Shown here: positions 46,112-55,527 of the stretch, one piece after another | Position numbering within the stretch: position 1 is the stretch's first letter | Layout: each line of letters starts with the position of its first letter | Origin: Enterococcus sp. BWR-S5 | GTDB taxonomy: Bacteria > Bacillota > Bacilli > Lactobacillales > Enterococcaceae | DNA length: 64,000 nt | Reading direction: 5' to 3' | Assembly (NCBI RefSeq): GCF_016745255.1 | Contig: NZ_JADOEQ010000007.1 | Span: 121,649 to 185,648 of the forward strand | The notes under the pieces: generated by a model | Database searches by the model: none | What the model was told of the DNA's origin: nothing | Seen by the model: the letters and a program-made list of their open reading frames with translations, nothing else | Made by a program: the position numbers and the translations under genes

Positions 46112-47677
46112 TTAAGATTTTTTCATTTTCAATAAATAGGTCCCAATTTCAAAGTTCAAAACCTGTGTAGGGTTGGCTAGATCAATTTCCAAGTAGTCTT
46201 CGATTTTACTTAGACGATAGCGAATGGTTTTGGCATGGAGAAACATGGTTTCAGCTGTTTTTTTATAGTTACGATTACTTTTGAAAAAGGTATAAAGTGT
46301 TTCAAAGAGGTCATAATTTTCTCGACACAATGCTGTTAGTTTCGGCGAAATCAGTTTTTCAATCTCCCCCAGCTGCTGTTCATTCATAAAGTAGCGGAAT
46401 ATCCCGAGCTCTGCAACTTCAACGACATGATCGATATAAAATTCCTGATTGAAGCGAATGGTATCCAAACATTCGATTAAGACAGCTTTCAATTCTTCCT
46501 TCCTTTTGACTGAGCTTACGGCAAAGGTTAATTCTTTGTGTTCTTCAAATACCTCCGCGAAAATCCGTTTCAGCTCACTTTTCGTAATCGATAAATCCGG
46601 TGCAGCTAAATTGTAGAGGAGCACCAAATAATTATGATGTTCAAAGAAAATCACATGCTCCTTCATTGTCCGGAGTGTATTCCGTATTTCTTTTTGCAGA
46701 AGCCTACTCGTCAAAGTATTCGTTGAAAAGGCGATACCTTGATAGTATGGATAATTGTTCATGTCTGCTTCATTCAATAGGCTGTTCAGTTCATCAAGAT
46801 TTCCCGGTGTATTTTGTAGAATAGCATCTGCCAGATTGTTGAGGCGAGTAAAACGATCCTTTTTAATCAAATACTCCATTTGCAGCTTTTCCTGTAGGAT
46901 ATCGATGGCGTTTTCAATAATCATTAAGTCGGTTTCCTTAAAATCGGCATCCTTTTGATAAACTAATAAAATACATTTGTCCGTGTACTGGTTGAGTATT
47001 TCTGCTTTTAAAGCAGTGATTTCCTGGGCACTTTTTTGGGAAAAGAGCGTCAGCAGCTCGTAATGATTTTTGGTAAATTCAGTATTTTTCATCGTTGTTT
47101 GACGTGTGACGACCAGCTCCTCGTTAAGAGCGCCATAGGTGATATCTATCTCTCGGTCTGGAATTTTCAGGGAGCAGTCCTTTTTTATCAGCAAATGAAA
47201 TTCGCGCATAATTTGATCGAAGGAAGAAAGGTTTCGTTCGATTTTTGTAAAGCGTTGGCGGACATCGTAATAAGTACGCAGGACATGCGATTGGTAATTA
47301 AGCATCGGTTCATAGATGGCCAGCATGATTTTTTCATAGGTTAAATCCTGTTCAACCTTGATTAAAGGAATTTGAAATTCAAAGCAAAGGTCAATGAGCC
47401 ATTCAGGAATCATTTTTATCAGTCGATCCATTTTTACCACTAGCCCGCTGATACCTATGTTGTGCATTTTCTCAAAAAAATCTGTCAGCTCTTTTTGCTC
47501 AACATTGTTGAAGGCGTAAAAGGAAGTCAGGATGAGCTGGTTCTGTTTACTCCATTTTTCTATGTCGATTGCTTCAAGCACCATGGCTGAATCTACTTCA
47601 TTCTCCAGACCAATCTCACCGGTTAGTAGTTTACTGGATTTGAAAATTTCAAGAGACATCAATTCTTTTATTCTCAT
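46112..47677 (-). CDS. PucR family transcriptional regulator
   Basis: A 521-residue protein. The N-terminal PucR domain (residues 1-125, LEAIDIEKWSKQNQLILTSFYAF) senses purine-catabolism type signals. A C-terminal helix-turn-helix (about 455-515, NYKKTAETMFLHAKTIRYRLSKIEDYL) is of the PucR/CdaR type. It is divergent from the FdrA-YlbE fusion, with 121 bases between them. In allantoin and purine pathways this family activates the adjacent catabolic genes, and that role is likely here. Confidence 0.88.
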   Translation of the reverse strand: MRIKELMSLEIFKSSKLLTGEIGLENEVDSAMVLEAIDIEKWSKQNQLILTSFYAFNNVEQKELTDFFEKMHNIGISGLVVKMDRLIKMIPEWLIDLCFEFQIPLIKVEQDLTYEKIMLAIYEPMLNYQSHVLRTYYDVRQRFTKIERNLSSFDQIMREFHLLIKKDCSLKIPDREIDITYGALNEELVVTRQTTMKNTEFTKNHYELLTLFSQKSAQEITALKAEILNQYTDKCILLVYQKDADFKETDLMIIENAIDILQEKLQMEYLIKKDRFTRLNNLADAILQNTPGNLDELNSLLNEADMNNYPYYQGIAFSTNTLTSRLLQKEIRNTLRTMKEHVIFFEHHNYLVLLYNLAAPDLSITKSELKRIFAEVFEEHKELTFAVSSVKRKEELKAVLIECLDTIRFNQEFYIDHVVEVAELGIFRYFMNEQQLGEIEKLISPKLTALCRENYDLFETLYTFFKSNRNYKKTAETMFLHAKTIRYRLSKIEDYLEIDLANPTQVLNFEIGTYLLKMKKS

Positions 47678-47738
47678 TATTTTCTCCTTTTTCCGCTTTT
47701 TGGATAAAAACTTTCCCTTTATTTTAGAATATCATCTA

Positions 47739-47754
47739 ATGTAAACGCAAACAA
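47739..47754. promoter_or_regulatory. CcpA cre site between pucR and fdrA
   Basis: ATGTAAACGCAAACAA matches the catabolite-responsive element consensus WTGNAARCGNWWWCAW at every position. It lies in the divergent control region, indicating carbon catabolite repression of the oxalurate/oxamate operon. Confidence 0.8.
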
Positions 47755-47798
47755 GACGATTTAAAATATAACTGTAAAGAATACGGAGGAGGAGAACG

Positions 47799-50700
47799 AT
47801 GTTAAAGACAGTTATTTTAAAAAATAATTATCAGGATTCAATCAATTTGATGCTTTTAACAAACAGCATCAATGAGCTTGCGGAAGTAAACATGAGTCAA
47901 ATCATGATGGGAACAGATGCCAATAAGGACATTCTTCAAAATACGGAGCTTTTGACGAAGGAGGCAGCTTCTGCTTCCCCTAACGATTTAATGATTGTTG
48001 TTGATAGCAATCAAGAAGAGATTATGGATTTGGTTTTACCGGCTGTTCATACCTTCTTAGATGATTTGTCAGCGAAGGGGAGTAGCGAGAAGCAACGTGC
48101 TTCTACTTCATGGCAGGAAGCACTTGAAAGCTTGCCGGATGCCAATGTGGCGCTGTTCAGTATCCCGGGAGAGTATGGGGCGCCTGAGATGGAAAAGGCA
48201 TTGAAAAATGACCTGCATGTCTTTTCTTTTACAGATAATGTAGCTATTGAAGATGAGGTTCGTTTGAAGAAGCTGGCCCATGAACGCGGCTTGTTGATGA
48301 TGGGACCGGATTGCGGCACGGGGATTCTTTCCAGCATTCCGATTGCCTTCACGAATGTTGTCAGCCCAGGAAATATCGGCATAGTCGGGGCTTCAGGAAC
48401 TGGGATTCAAGAGGTGACAACAATCATCGATCGCTTGGGCGGTGGTGTGGTTCATGCAATTGGCACAGGCGGTCGTGATTTAAGTGATAAGGTTGGCGCT
48501 GTTACGGTGAAGGATGCGATTGTGGCATTGGAGAATCACGAACCAACAGATGTGATTTGTGTGATTTCCAAGCCGCCAGCAAAAGAGGTTCGTGATGAAG
48601 TGGTTCAATTACTTCAAAGTATCTCTAAACCTGTTGTAGCGATTTTCCTTGGTGAAAAACCAACCGAGCATGAAGGCAAGGTCTATCTGGCGCATACGTT
48701 AGAGGAAACGGCAAAAATTGCTATTGCTTTAGCGAACGATGAAGCTGTTCAACCAAACTATCAGGAAGCAATCAAGAAACCGGATGTTCCGAAGCTATCT
48801 GAAAACAAGGTTGTAAAAGGTTTGTATTCAGGGGGGACCTTGGCAGCCGAAGCAGGTATGCTGATTTCGGAAGCCTTGAATTTGGAAGGCTTAGTCAAAA
48901 AAGAAGGCTACATTTTACAATCTCATGGCTATGATGTGATTGACCTAGGTGATGATATCTATACACAAGGAAAACCGCATCCAATGATTGATCCGGAGGT
49001 ACGAATCAATAAAATTCATGAATATGGTCAAAATCCGGAAACCGGCGTAATTCTACTTGATGTGGTTTTAGGCTACGGTGCACATCCGGATATGGCAGGG
49101 GCATTGCTGCCGGCTATTCAAGAAGAGCAGGCAAAGGCAAAAGCAGATGGAAGAGAATTGTACTTTGTCGCAACAGTTGTCGGTACGACAAAAGATCCGC
49201 AAAATTATGAAGCAACGGTTCAGCTGCTAGAGGAAAACGGTGTACTGGTACAGGAAAGCAATGCGAAGGCCGTTCGCTTAGCGTTATTGTTGAAGGGAAT
49301 TGATTTGAGCGAGGCAGATAAATCACAGGTTCCTTACCAAGGCAGCAAGGTAGAAATTCCACAGGTCAGTGAAAAGGTGATGGAGCTGTTAAATACGAAG
49401 CCGCGTGTTATCAACGTTGGACTTCAAAGCTTCAACGAATCGATTCAGGAGTTTGGCGGAAAATCAGAGCAATTCAATTGGAAACCGCGTGCCGGCGGGA
49501 ACAAGAGAATGATTAAGCTGTTGAATGCGCTGGATAATCACTCTGAAGAGATTGAGCAGGAAAATCAAAAGGTAACAGATAAAATAAAAAATGCGCAGCC
49601 ATTCCTTGTGGATGTTGTCCCTGCTAAAAGTGTTATTCCTGAATTGAACGAAGCACAAAAAACGTTGCTTCATGCAGGACCGCCAATTCGCTACGAGGAA
49701 ATGACCGGACCGATGAAAGGCTCTTGTATTGGAGCAGCACTGTTTGAAGGTTGGGCAGACAATGAAGCGGATGTCAAAAAAATGTTGGAGGCCGGCGAAG
49801 TTCGCTTTATCCCTTGTCATCATGTTCAAGCGGTTGGGCCAATGGGCGGAATCACTTCTGCAAATATGCCGGTAGTGGTTGTTGAAAACCGTTTGGATGG
49901 CGCAAAAGCCTACTGTACGATGAATGAAGGAATTGGCAAGGTATTGCGTTTCGGAGCTTATTCAGAAGAGGTGGTTACTCGTCTGGCCTGGATGCGTGAT
50001 GTCTTAGGTCCGACAATTGCTCAAGCCTTGCAGAAGACAGAGGAAGGAATCAACCTGAATGTGCTGATTGCACGCTCAATCACGATGGGAGATGAGTTCC
50101 ACCAACGAAATATTGCGGCTTCTCTGAACTTCCTGAAGGAAATTTCACCGCTGATTATTGAGTTGGCTATCGATGAACAACAAAAATACGATGTTATTAA
50201 GTTCTTGGCAGATACAGATCAGTTCTTCCTGAACATTATGATGGCTACAGGGAAAGCGATTGTTGATACTGCCAGAAAAGGTACAAAAGGAACCATTGTT
50301 ACAACGATGACCCGTAATGGTGTGAACTTTGGTGTACGAATTGCAGAAACCGGTGATCGCTGGTATACAGCACCGGTCAATACACCGAAGGGCTTGTATT
50401 TTACAGGGTTCACTGAGGAAGACGGTAATCCGGATATTGGTGACAGTGCCATCACTGAGACAGTAGGTGTGGGTGCAATGGCGATGGTTGCTGCACCGGG
50501 TGTCACACGCTTTGTCGGTGCCGGAGGTTTCCAGGATGCATTGGAAATTTCTAATGAGATGGCGGAAATCTGTGCAGGGCATAATCCAACCTTTACAATT
50601 CCAACCTGGGATTTCCAAGGGACATGTCTGGGGATTGATATCCGTAAGGTTGTTGAGACAGGTATCACACCGATCATCAACACTGGTATCGCTCATAAGA

Positions 50701-50810
50701 AAGCCGGAGTTGGTCAAGTGGGTGCCGGTACGGTACGAGCACCTCTGGGCTGTTTCGAAAAAGCGCTGGAAGCCTATGCTGAAGAGCTGGGTATTCGCAT
50801 TGACGACTAA
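47799..50810 (+). CDS. FdrA-YlbE (AllF-AllG) fusion, oxamate carbamoyltransferase subunits
   Basis: A 1003-residue protein. Residues 1-520 match FdrA (acyl-CoA-synthetase-like, with GIVGASGTGIQEVTTIIDRLGGG and a GVILLDVVLGYGAHPD segment). Residues 530-1003 match the DUF1116 family (YlbE: NVGLQSFNESIQEFGG, then HVQAVGPMGGITSANMPV). In E. coli fdrA, ylbE and ylbF (allFGH) were reported to encode oxamic transcarbamylase, which makes carbamoyl phosphate and oxamate from oxalurate. Here the first two are one gene. The ATG follows GGAGGAG. The third subunit and a carbamate kinase lie downstream. Confidence 0.88.
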   Translation: MLKTVILKNNYQDSINLMLLTNSINELAEVNMSQIMMGTDANKDILQNTELLTKEAASASPNDLMIVVDSNQEEIMDLVLPAVHTFLDDLSAKGSSEKQRASTSWQEALESLPDANVALFSIPGEYGAPEMEKALKNDLHVFSFTDNVAIEDEVRLKKLAHERGLLMMGPDCGTGILSSIPIAFTNVVSPGNIGIVGASGTGIQEVTTIIDRLGGGVVHAIGTGGRDLSDKVGAVTVKDAIVALENHEPTDVICVISKPPAKEVRDEVVQLLQSISKPVVAIFLGEKPTEHEGKVYLAHTLEETAKIAIALANDEAVQPNYQEAIKKPDVPKLSENKVVKGLYSGGTLAAEAGMLISEALNLEGLVKKEGYILQSHGYDVIDLGDDIYTQGKPHPMIDPEVRINKIHEYGQNPETGVILLDVVLGYGAHPDMAGALLPAIQEEQAKAKADGRELYFVATVVGTTKDPQNYEATVQLLEENGVLVQESNAKAVRLALLLKGIDLSEADKSQVPYQGSKVEIPQVSEKVMELLNTKPRVINVGLQSFNESIQEFGGKSEQFNWKPRAGGNKRMIKLLNALDNHSEEIEQENQKVTDKIKNAQPFLVDVVPAKSVIPELNEAQKTLLHAGPPIRYEEMTGPMKGSCIGAALFEGWADNEADVKKMLEAGEVRFIPCHHVQAVGPMGGITSANMPVVVVENRLDGAKAYCTMNEGIGKVLRFGAYSEEVVTRLAWMRDVLGPTIAQALQKTEEGINLNVLIARSITMGDEFHQRNIAASLNFLKEISPLIIELAIDEQQKYDVIKFLADTDQFFLNIMMATGKAIVDTARKGTKGTIVTTMTRNGVNFGVRIAETGDRWYTAPVNTPKGLYFTGFTEEDGNPDIGDSAITETVGVGAMAMVAAPGVTRFVGAGGFQDALEISNEMAEICAGHNPTFTIPTWDFQGTCLGIDIRKVVETGITPIINTGIAHKKAGVGQVGAGTVRAPLGCFEKALEAYAEELGIRIDD

Positions 50811-51645
50811 GATACGAATCAGTGAAGGAATTTTTCCAATCGATCGGTTTGGAAAAATGGGCAGTGTCCATAGCGTCTTTCAGCATTCCTTTAATATCAA
50901 GGTCGGCGGGCAGCTGATTAATCTTACGAATCATCCAGACTATTTGTCCGGCTTTGGTATTCATCTGCCTGATGCACTGTTTCAAGAGATATTTCCCTGT
51001 ATACAGCAGGGAAATATCGTAAAGATTATCGATGATAGGCTATCCGTTTACAGTTTGTTAGGTGTTTGTTCATTCTCGCTGAAAGAGGCAGAGGTGGTGC
51101 CGCTAAAGCTGTCTCATCTGAGAGTTCAACAAGAAGAGCTGTGTCAGCTGGAGCAATTGCTGGCGAGTCAACAGCTGGAAACAGCAATTGGGTTACCTTT
51201 TGATGCTAAAACGGTGGAAATAGTCAATTTGCTTCGCAGTTCTAAAACGACTCTGTCTTCTGTTGAGTGGCAGGAGGTTCTGAACTATTTGATTGGACGC
51301 GGCAAGGGACTGACTCCTAGTGGAGATGATATTTTAACAGCCTATCTTGCTATTCTATTTATGGTTGGTAATCCTCAGGCTGAAGCATTGTCTTCCGCTC
51401 TAGCCAATCAGGAGCTGTCAACAACTGATATCAGTAAGGCCTACATTATCAGTTCTATCCATGGTTATGTGAACTCATTGGTTTATCAATTATTTTTAGA
51501 CTTACAGAATCAGGAGAATACAGCAGTTATAGAGCAAGCGATTGAACGGATTCGAGCGATTGGTCATTCATCAGGAACAGATTTATGCTTTGGGCTATTA
51601 TTAGGACTTCAAAAAATAAGAAAATGTATGGATGTGACAGAATAA
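50800..51645 (+). CDS. AllH/YlbF-like DUF2877 protein, third oxamate carbamoyltransferase subunit
   Basis: A protein of about 281 residues with the DUF2877 signature GRGKGLTPSGDDILTAYLA and a C-terminal GHSSGTDLCFGLLLG. The frame is open far upstream inside the fdrA gene, so the start must be judged. I prefer the TTG at 50800, which overlaps the fdrA stop by 11 bases and would be translated by coupling. The next in-frame ATG at 50855 would trim part of the first strand. It completes the AllFGH set. Confidence 0.8.
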   Translation: MTTKIRISEGIFPIDRFGKMGSVHSVFQHSFNIKVGGQLINLTNHPDYLSGFGIHLPDALFQEIFPCIQQGNIVKIIDDRLSVYSLLGVCSFSLKEAEVVPLKLSHLRVQQEELCQLEQLLASQQLETAIGLPFDAKTVEIVNLLRSSKTTLSSVEWQEVLNYLIGRGKGLTPSGDDILTAYLAILFMVGNPQAEALSSALANQELSTTDISKAYIISSIHGYVNSLVYQLFLDLQNQENTAVIEQAIERIRAIGHSSGTDLCFGLLLGLQKIRKCMDVTE

Positions 51646-51711
51646 GTGAGCGCAGCTGTTCTGCGTTGAACGGATTATTTTGTACACACCATATAGAAAT
51701 GGGGAAAATTC

Positions 51712-52947
51712 ATGGAGAATACAGCAGTAAAAGTAAACGATCATTACTGGAAAAAAGTTGTCGCCATATTCTTTGTTGGTTGGATTTTGATGTATGCAAC
51801 ACGGACAATTTTCAATCCGATTATGGGTGTAGTAGGGGAACAGTTTGGCTTAAGTAATACACAGTTAGGACTGGCAAACAGTATGTTCTTCCTGACCTAT
51901 GCCATTGCCCAAATTCCATTTGGGATGATTGGCGATAAAATTGGTCGCAAATTAGTTATCGCTATCGGCTTCGTCGTTTTGGCAGGGATGACCTATTTGA
52001 GTGGGATTGCGACAACATTTGTCATGTTCTTAATGATTCGTGCCTTTGCGGGTATCGGTCAGGGCGCTTACTATGGACCGCAATACGCTTTATCTACAGA
52101 AGCGATTCCAACCAATAAACGCACCTTAGGGAATGCCATCATCAACAGCGGAATGGCCTTCGGAACTTCCGGCGGGTACTTGTTGTCAAGTAAGCTGGTT
52201 TTGGAAAATGGCGAGCATTGGAGCAAGCCGTTCTTCATTATGGCAATTCCAACTTTAATTGTAGGGATTCTATTTTATACTGTTTTGAAAGAAAAAGTGA
52301 TTCGTCCGGAAGATGAAGGGCAAAAACAAACTGCAGACGGTGAAAAAGAAAAAATTTCTTTGAAATCAATCTTCTCAAATAAAAATTTACTGGCAGCTTT
52401 CATTCTTTGCTTTACCAGTATCTATGCCAACTTTGTAATTATCACGTGGCTGCCACAGTTTCTGATTGCTGAACGAGGCTTTGAAGGAGCAAGCGTTGGG
52501 TTCATTTCTTCACTTGTACCATGGGCGTCTATTCCAGGTGCATTAATCTTTGCCCGTCTGAATGACAAGACCGGAGCAACCAAAAAATTAGTCTATACAC
52601 TAGTACCATTAGCTGTTCTATCTGTTTTCTCTATTGCTTTTGTAACGGATCGTACCTTATTGATTGCTGTGCTGATTCTTTATGGATTGACTGGAAAATT
52701 GGCGCTTGATCCAATCTTGGTAACCTTTGTTACTAAGAATGCACCATCCGGAGCGTTGGGAACAACGTTGAGTGCCTATAACTTTATTGGGATGTCCGGT
52801 TCAATTCTGGCCCCTTATGTGACAGGGTATCTGGCAGACTCAGTTGGTTCGATGCAAATCGGGTTTTATCTATCTTGCGGACTACTGGTTATCGGGCTCT
52901 TGGCCTTTGCCATGTTAGCCAAGGTTCAGCCATTGAAGGAGCAATAA
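51712..52947 (+). CDS. MFS permease of the oxalurate/oxamate operon
   Basis: A 411-residue transporter with 12 membrane segments. The loop 2-3 signature is GMIGDKIGRKLVIA. N-terminal WILMYATRTIFNPIMGVV is typical of the anion:cation symporter MFS group. Its place between the carbamoyltransferase and carbamate kinase genes suggests it imports the ureide substrate or exports oxamate. Only position supports this. Confidence 0.85.
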   Translation: MENTAVKVNDHYWKKVVAIFFVGWILMYATRTIFNPIMGVVGEQFGLSNTQLGLANSMFFLTYAIAQIPFGMIGDKIGRKLVIAIGFVVLAGMTYLSGIATTFVMFLMIRAFAGIGQGAYYGPQYALSTEAIPTNKRTLGNAIINSGMAFGTSGGYLLSSKLVLENGEHWSKPFFIMAIPTLIVGILFYTVLKEKVIRPEDEGQKQTADGEKEKISLKSIFSNKNLLAAFILCFTSIYANFVIITWLPQFLIAERGFEGASVGFISSLVPWASIPGALIFARLNDKTGATKKLVYTLVPLAVLSVFSIAFVTDRTLLIAVLILYGLTGKLALDPILVTFVTKNAPSGALGTTLSAYNFIGMSGSILAPYVTGYLADSVGSMQIGFYLSCGLLVIGLLAFAMLAKVQPLKEQ

Positions 52948-52990
52948 AGGACAAGAGTTGTTTGATTCTAACTATAAAAGGAGTTTTTCT

Positions 52991-53926
52991 ATGAGTTTAA
53001 ATGTTATTGCTCTGGGCGGAAATGCGATTTTAGAAACTGATCCGACTGATGAAGGGCAAAAAGCAGTAATAAAGCATGCGGCTAAGTCGATTGCTGATTT
53101 TGTTGGAAATGGAGAAGAGGTCATTGTCTGTCATGGCAATGGTCCTCAGGTCGGTAATCTGCTGCTGCAGCAAAAAGCGGCAGAGGATGAAAAAAATCCG
53201 ACGATGAAGCTGGACTCTTGTGTGGCAATGACACAGGGAAGTATCGGGTACTGGCTGCAAAATGCGTTAATCAATGAGTTTGCAAAACGAGCTGTCGCAA
53301 AACCAGTCGTCTCTATTGTGACACAGGTCAGAGTGGATGCAGCAGATCCCTCCTTTCAAACGCCTACCAAACCCATTGGTCCTTTTTACAGCAAAGAAGA
53401 AGCTGAGAGTGAGTCTGAAAAAGATGGGTCTGTTTATGCGGAGGATGCCGGAAGAGGTTATCGCAAAGTAGTTGCTTCCCCAATACCACAGGAAATTGTT
53501 GAGAAAGAGGCGGTTCAGGCGTTAGTCAATGCAGGTGTGTTGACAGTCTGTGCCGGCGGTGGCGGAGTGCCTGTGGTGAAAGAGGACAATCAGCTGGTCG
53601 GCGTAGAGGCAGTTAATGACAAGGACTTCTCCGCACGAGTTCTTGCTGAAACGGTCGAAGCAGATCGATTGATCATTTTAACCGGTGTCGATAATATTTA
53701 TATCAACTATAATCAGCCGAACCAAAAAGCATTAGAGGAAATCACCGTTGCTGAAGCGGAGAGCTACATTGAAGAGGGCCATTTTGCAGCTGGAAGTATG
53801 CTGCCGAAAATTGAAGCGGCTGTTGCATTCGTTAAGGGACATGCCGACCGAAAAGCGGTCATTACTTCCATTGAAAATTTAAAGAATATCAGTAATGGTG
53901 CAGGGACGACAGTAATCGGCAAGTAA
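52991..53926 (+). CDS. arcC: carbamate kinase
   Basis: A 311-residue kinase that turns carbamoyl phosphate and ADP into ATP, ammonia and CO2. Motifs: IALGGNAIL at the N-terminus, VCHGNGPQVGN, GRGYRKVVASP, and TVCAGGGGVPV. The ATG at 52991 is chosen over one 33 bases upstream because AAGGAG lies 8 bases before it. In this operon the substrate would come from the AllFGH enzyme rather than from ornithine carbamoyltransferase. It is functionally an AllK. Confidence 0.93.
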   Translation: MSLNVIALGGNAILETDPTDEGQKAVIKHAAKSIADFVGNGEEVIVCHGNGPQVGNLLLQQKAAEDEKNPTMKLDSCVAMTQGSIGYWLQNALINEFAKRAVAKPVVSIVTQVRVDAADPSFQTPTKPIGPFYSKEEAESESEKDGSVYAEDAGRGYRKVVASPIPQEIVEKEAVQALVNAGVLTVCAGGGGVPVVKEDNQLVGVEAVNDKDFSARVLAETVEADRLIILTGVDNIYINYNQPNQKALEEITVAEAESYIEEGHFAAGSMLPKIEAAVAFVKGHADRKAVITSIENLKNISNGAGTTVIGK

Positions 53927-53940
53927 ACGGGGGAAAAAGG

Positions 53941-55167
53941 ATGAAACCAAAAAAGTTTTCAATGATTACCCAAATCGTTATTGCAGTGATACTGGGCATT
54001 ATGTTTGGTCTGGTCTTACCGGACGTTGCACACTACTTAAAGCTAGTAGGAGATATTTTTCTAAAGTTGATGCAGATGGCAATCCCTATTTTAGTATTGG
54101 GACAAATTGTTCAAGCAGTTGGAGGCATTAAGCCGAAGGAGCTGACCAGCTTAGGCGGCCGTACAATTATGGTCTTTGGCTTATCGTCTCTATTTGCAGC
54201 TTGTTGGGGCATTCTTATGGCTGTCTTTCTAAATCCCGGTGTCGGTGTAACCATCAATCAGCTGGAAGATTCATCTATAAAGGCACATGAGCTTTCATTA
54301 ACAGAGACACTTTCCGGATTTTTTCCAAAGAACATTTTTGAGTCATTGGCAGAGGGCTCAATTATTCAAATCATTGTTTTCGCTCTATTTTTCGGGCTGG
54401 CTCTAAGTAAGTTTATGGCGAGTCGTCCGGAATCCAAGCTGTTTCAATTGATTATTGATTTTAATGATGTGATTATAAACATTATTCATTATGTGATGTT
54501 TCTGGCGCCGATTGGAATCTTTGCTCTGATTTCTTCAACAATCAGCAACTTGGGCATAGCAATTATTTTACCGCTACTGAAATATCTTCTGGTCTACGCA
54601 ATTGGGACTGTGTTGCTGTTGGGCATCTGGATTGCCTTTATCAGCGTGTATTGCCGAGTGAATCCATTACAGCTTATTCGAAATATGAAAAGTATGTCTG
54701 TTATGGCGTTGGCAACCACCTCGTCGGCAATTACCCTACCGATTGCGATGGAGGAATCTCGCGAGAAGCTGGGACTGAGTGATCGTATCACAAATTTAGT
54801 CTTGCCATTGGGCATGTCACTAAACAGCAATGGCTCGGCGATGCATATGAGTATTACGGTTATGACGATTGCTCAGATGTATCAAATGGAGTTTGATTTA
54901 CAACGAATGATTTATTTAGCAGTGACTGCTACTTTTGTTTCACTGGCAAATGCTGTTGTGCCCGGAGCTGGACTTGTCTCACTGGCAATCATTGTTCCGC
55001 AAATGGGACTGCCAATCGAAAGCATTGCCATTTTTGCTGGCGTGGAATGGTTTGTAGGAATGCTTCGAACGATCTTAAATGTGAATTCAGATGTTTATTC
55101 CGCAATCGTTGTCGCAAAATCAGTCAATGAAATCGATTATTCATTGTTCAATGAGGGAAAAAAATAA
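53941..55167 (+). CDS. dicarboxylate/amino acid:cation symporter (DAACS)
   Basis: A 408-residue sodium- or proton-coupled carrier of the GltP/DctA type. The hairpin motif is ATTSSAITLPIAMEE and the substrate site region is LPLGMSLNSNGSAMHMS, where the usual NMDGT-like stretch is altered. It is the last gene of the operon, 14 bases after the carbamate kinase. It could carry oxamate, oxalate-like anions or an amino acid; the altered motif hints at a different ligand. Confidence 0.87.
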   Translation: MKPKKFSMITQIVIAVILGIMFGLVLPDVAHYLKLVGDIFLKLMQMAIPILVLGQIVQAVGGIKPKELTSLGGRTIMVFGLSSLFAACWGILMAVFLNPGVGVTINQLEDSSIKAHELSLTETLSGFFPKNIFESLAEGSIIQIIVFALFFGLALSKFMASRPESKLFQLIIDFNDVIINIIHYVMFLAPIGIFALISSTISNLGIAIILPLLKYLLVYAIGTVLLLGIWIAFISVYCRVNPLQLIRNMKSMSVMALATTSSAITLPIAMEESREKLGLSDRITNLVLPLGMSLNSNGSAMHMSITVMTIAQMYQMEFDLQRMIYLAVTATFVSLANAVVPGAGLVSLAIIVPQMGLPIESIAIFAGVEWFVGMLRTILNVNSDVYSAIVVAKSVNEIDYSLFNEGKK

Positions 55168-55527
55168 GGGCTTGATAGCTGCTGATAAAGCAGTCAGCAT
55201 GAATCACTCTAAAAAGAGAATGAGCTTGGGGGCATTTCACAATGTTTCACAAATTCATTCTTTTTTGCTTTTTTATAGACAAAAAAGGCTATCTCAAAAG
55301 AGACAGCCAAAAAGGAGTATTACTCATAGGAGTAATGAAATAAAAGGTTGTTGGTTAGTACATATACAATAGTAATATATTTATTATATAATGTCAAATA
55401 AAAGTTTTGTTTTTTTGCTATTTTGGCAGATAAAAACTACATGGAAAGAAAGAGTTGACGTATGCTGGTATTTGCTCAATAGGCGGATAACGGGTACTAT
55501 TAAAGGGACAAGAAGGAGGGAATACAG
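55168..55527. other. intergenic region before the AarF gene
   Basis: A 360-base AT-rich stretch. It contains an imperfect hairpin at 55287-55308 (GGCTATCTC / GAGACAGCC) flanked by A runs, which would end transcription better on the minus strand than on the plus strand. A TTGACG (55455-55460) followed after 16-17 bases by a poor -10 may be the AarF promoter. No ORF is supported. Confidence 0.45.

Noticed and set aside
50467..50799. N-terminal extension of the AllH-like frame inside the fdrA gene
   Set aside because: The open frame extends 333 bases upstream but only as a shadow of the conserved YlbE coding region; DUF2877 similarity begins after the fdrA stop.
55287..55308. Terminator of the oxalurate/oxamate operon
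   Set aside because: The hairpin has a mismatch and is followed by A residues on the plus strand; its polarity suits the minus strand, where no gene ends.
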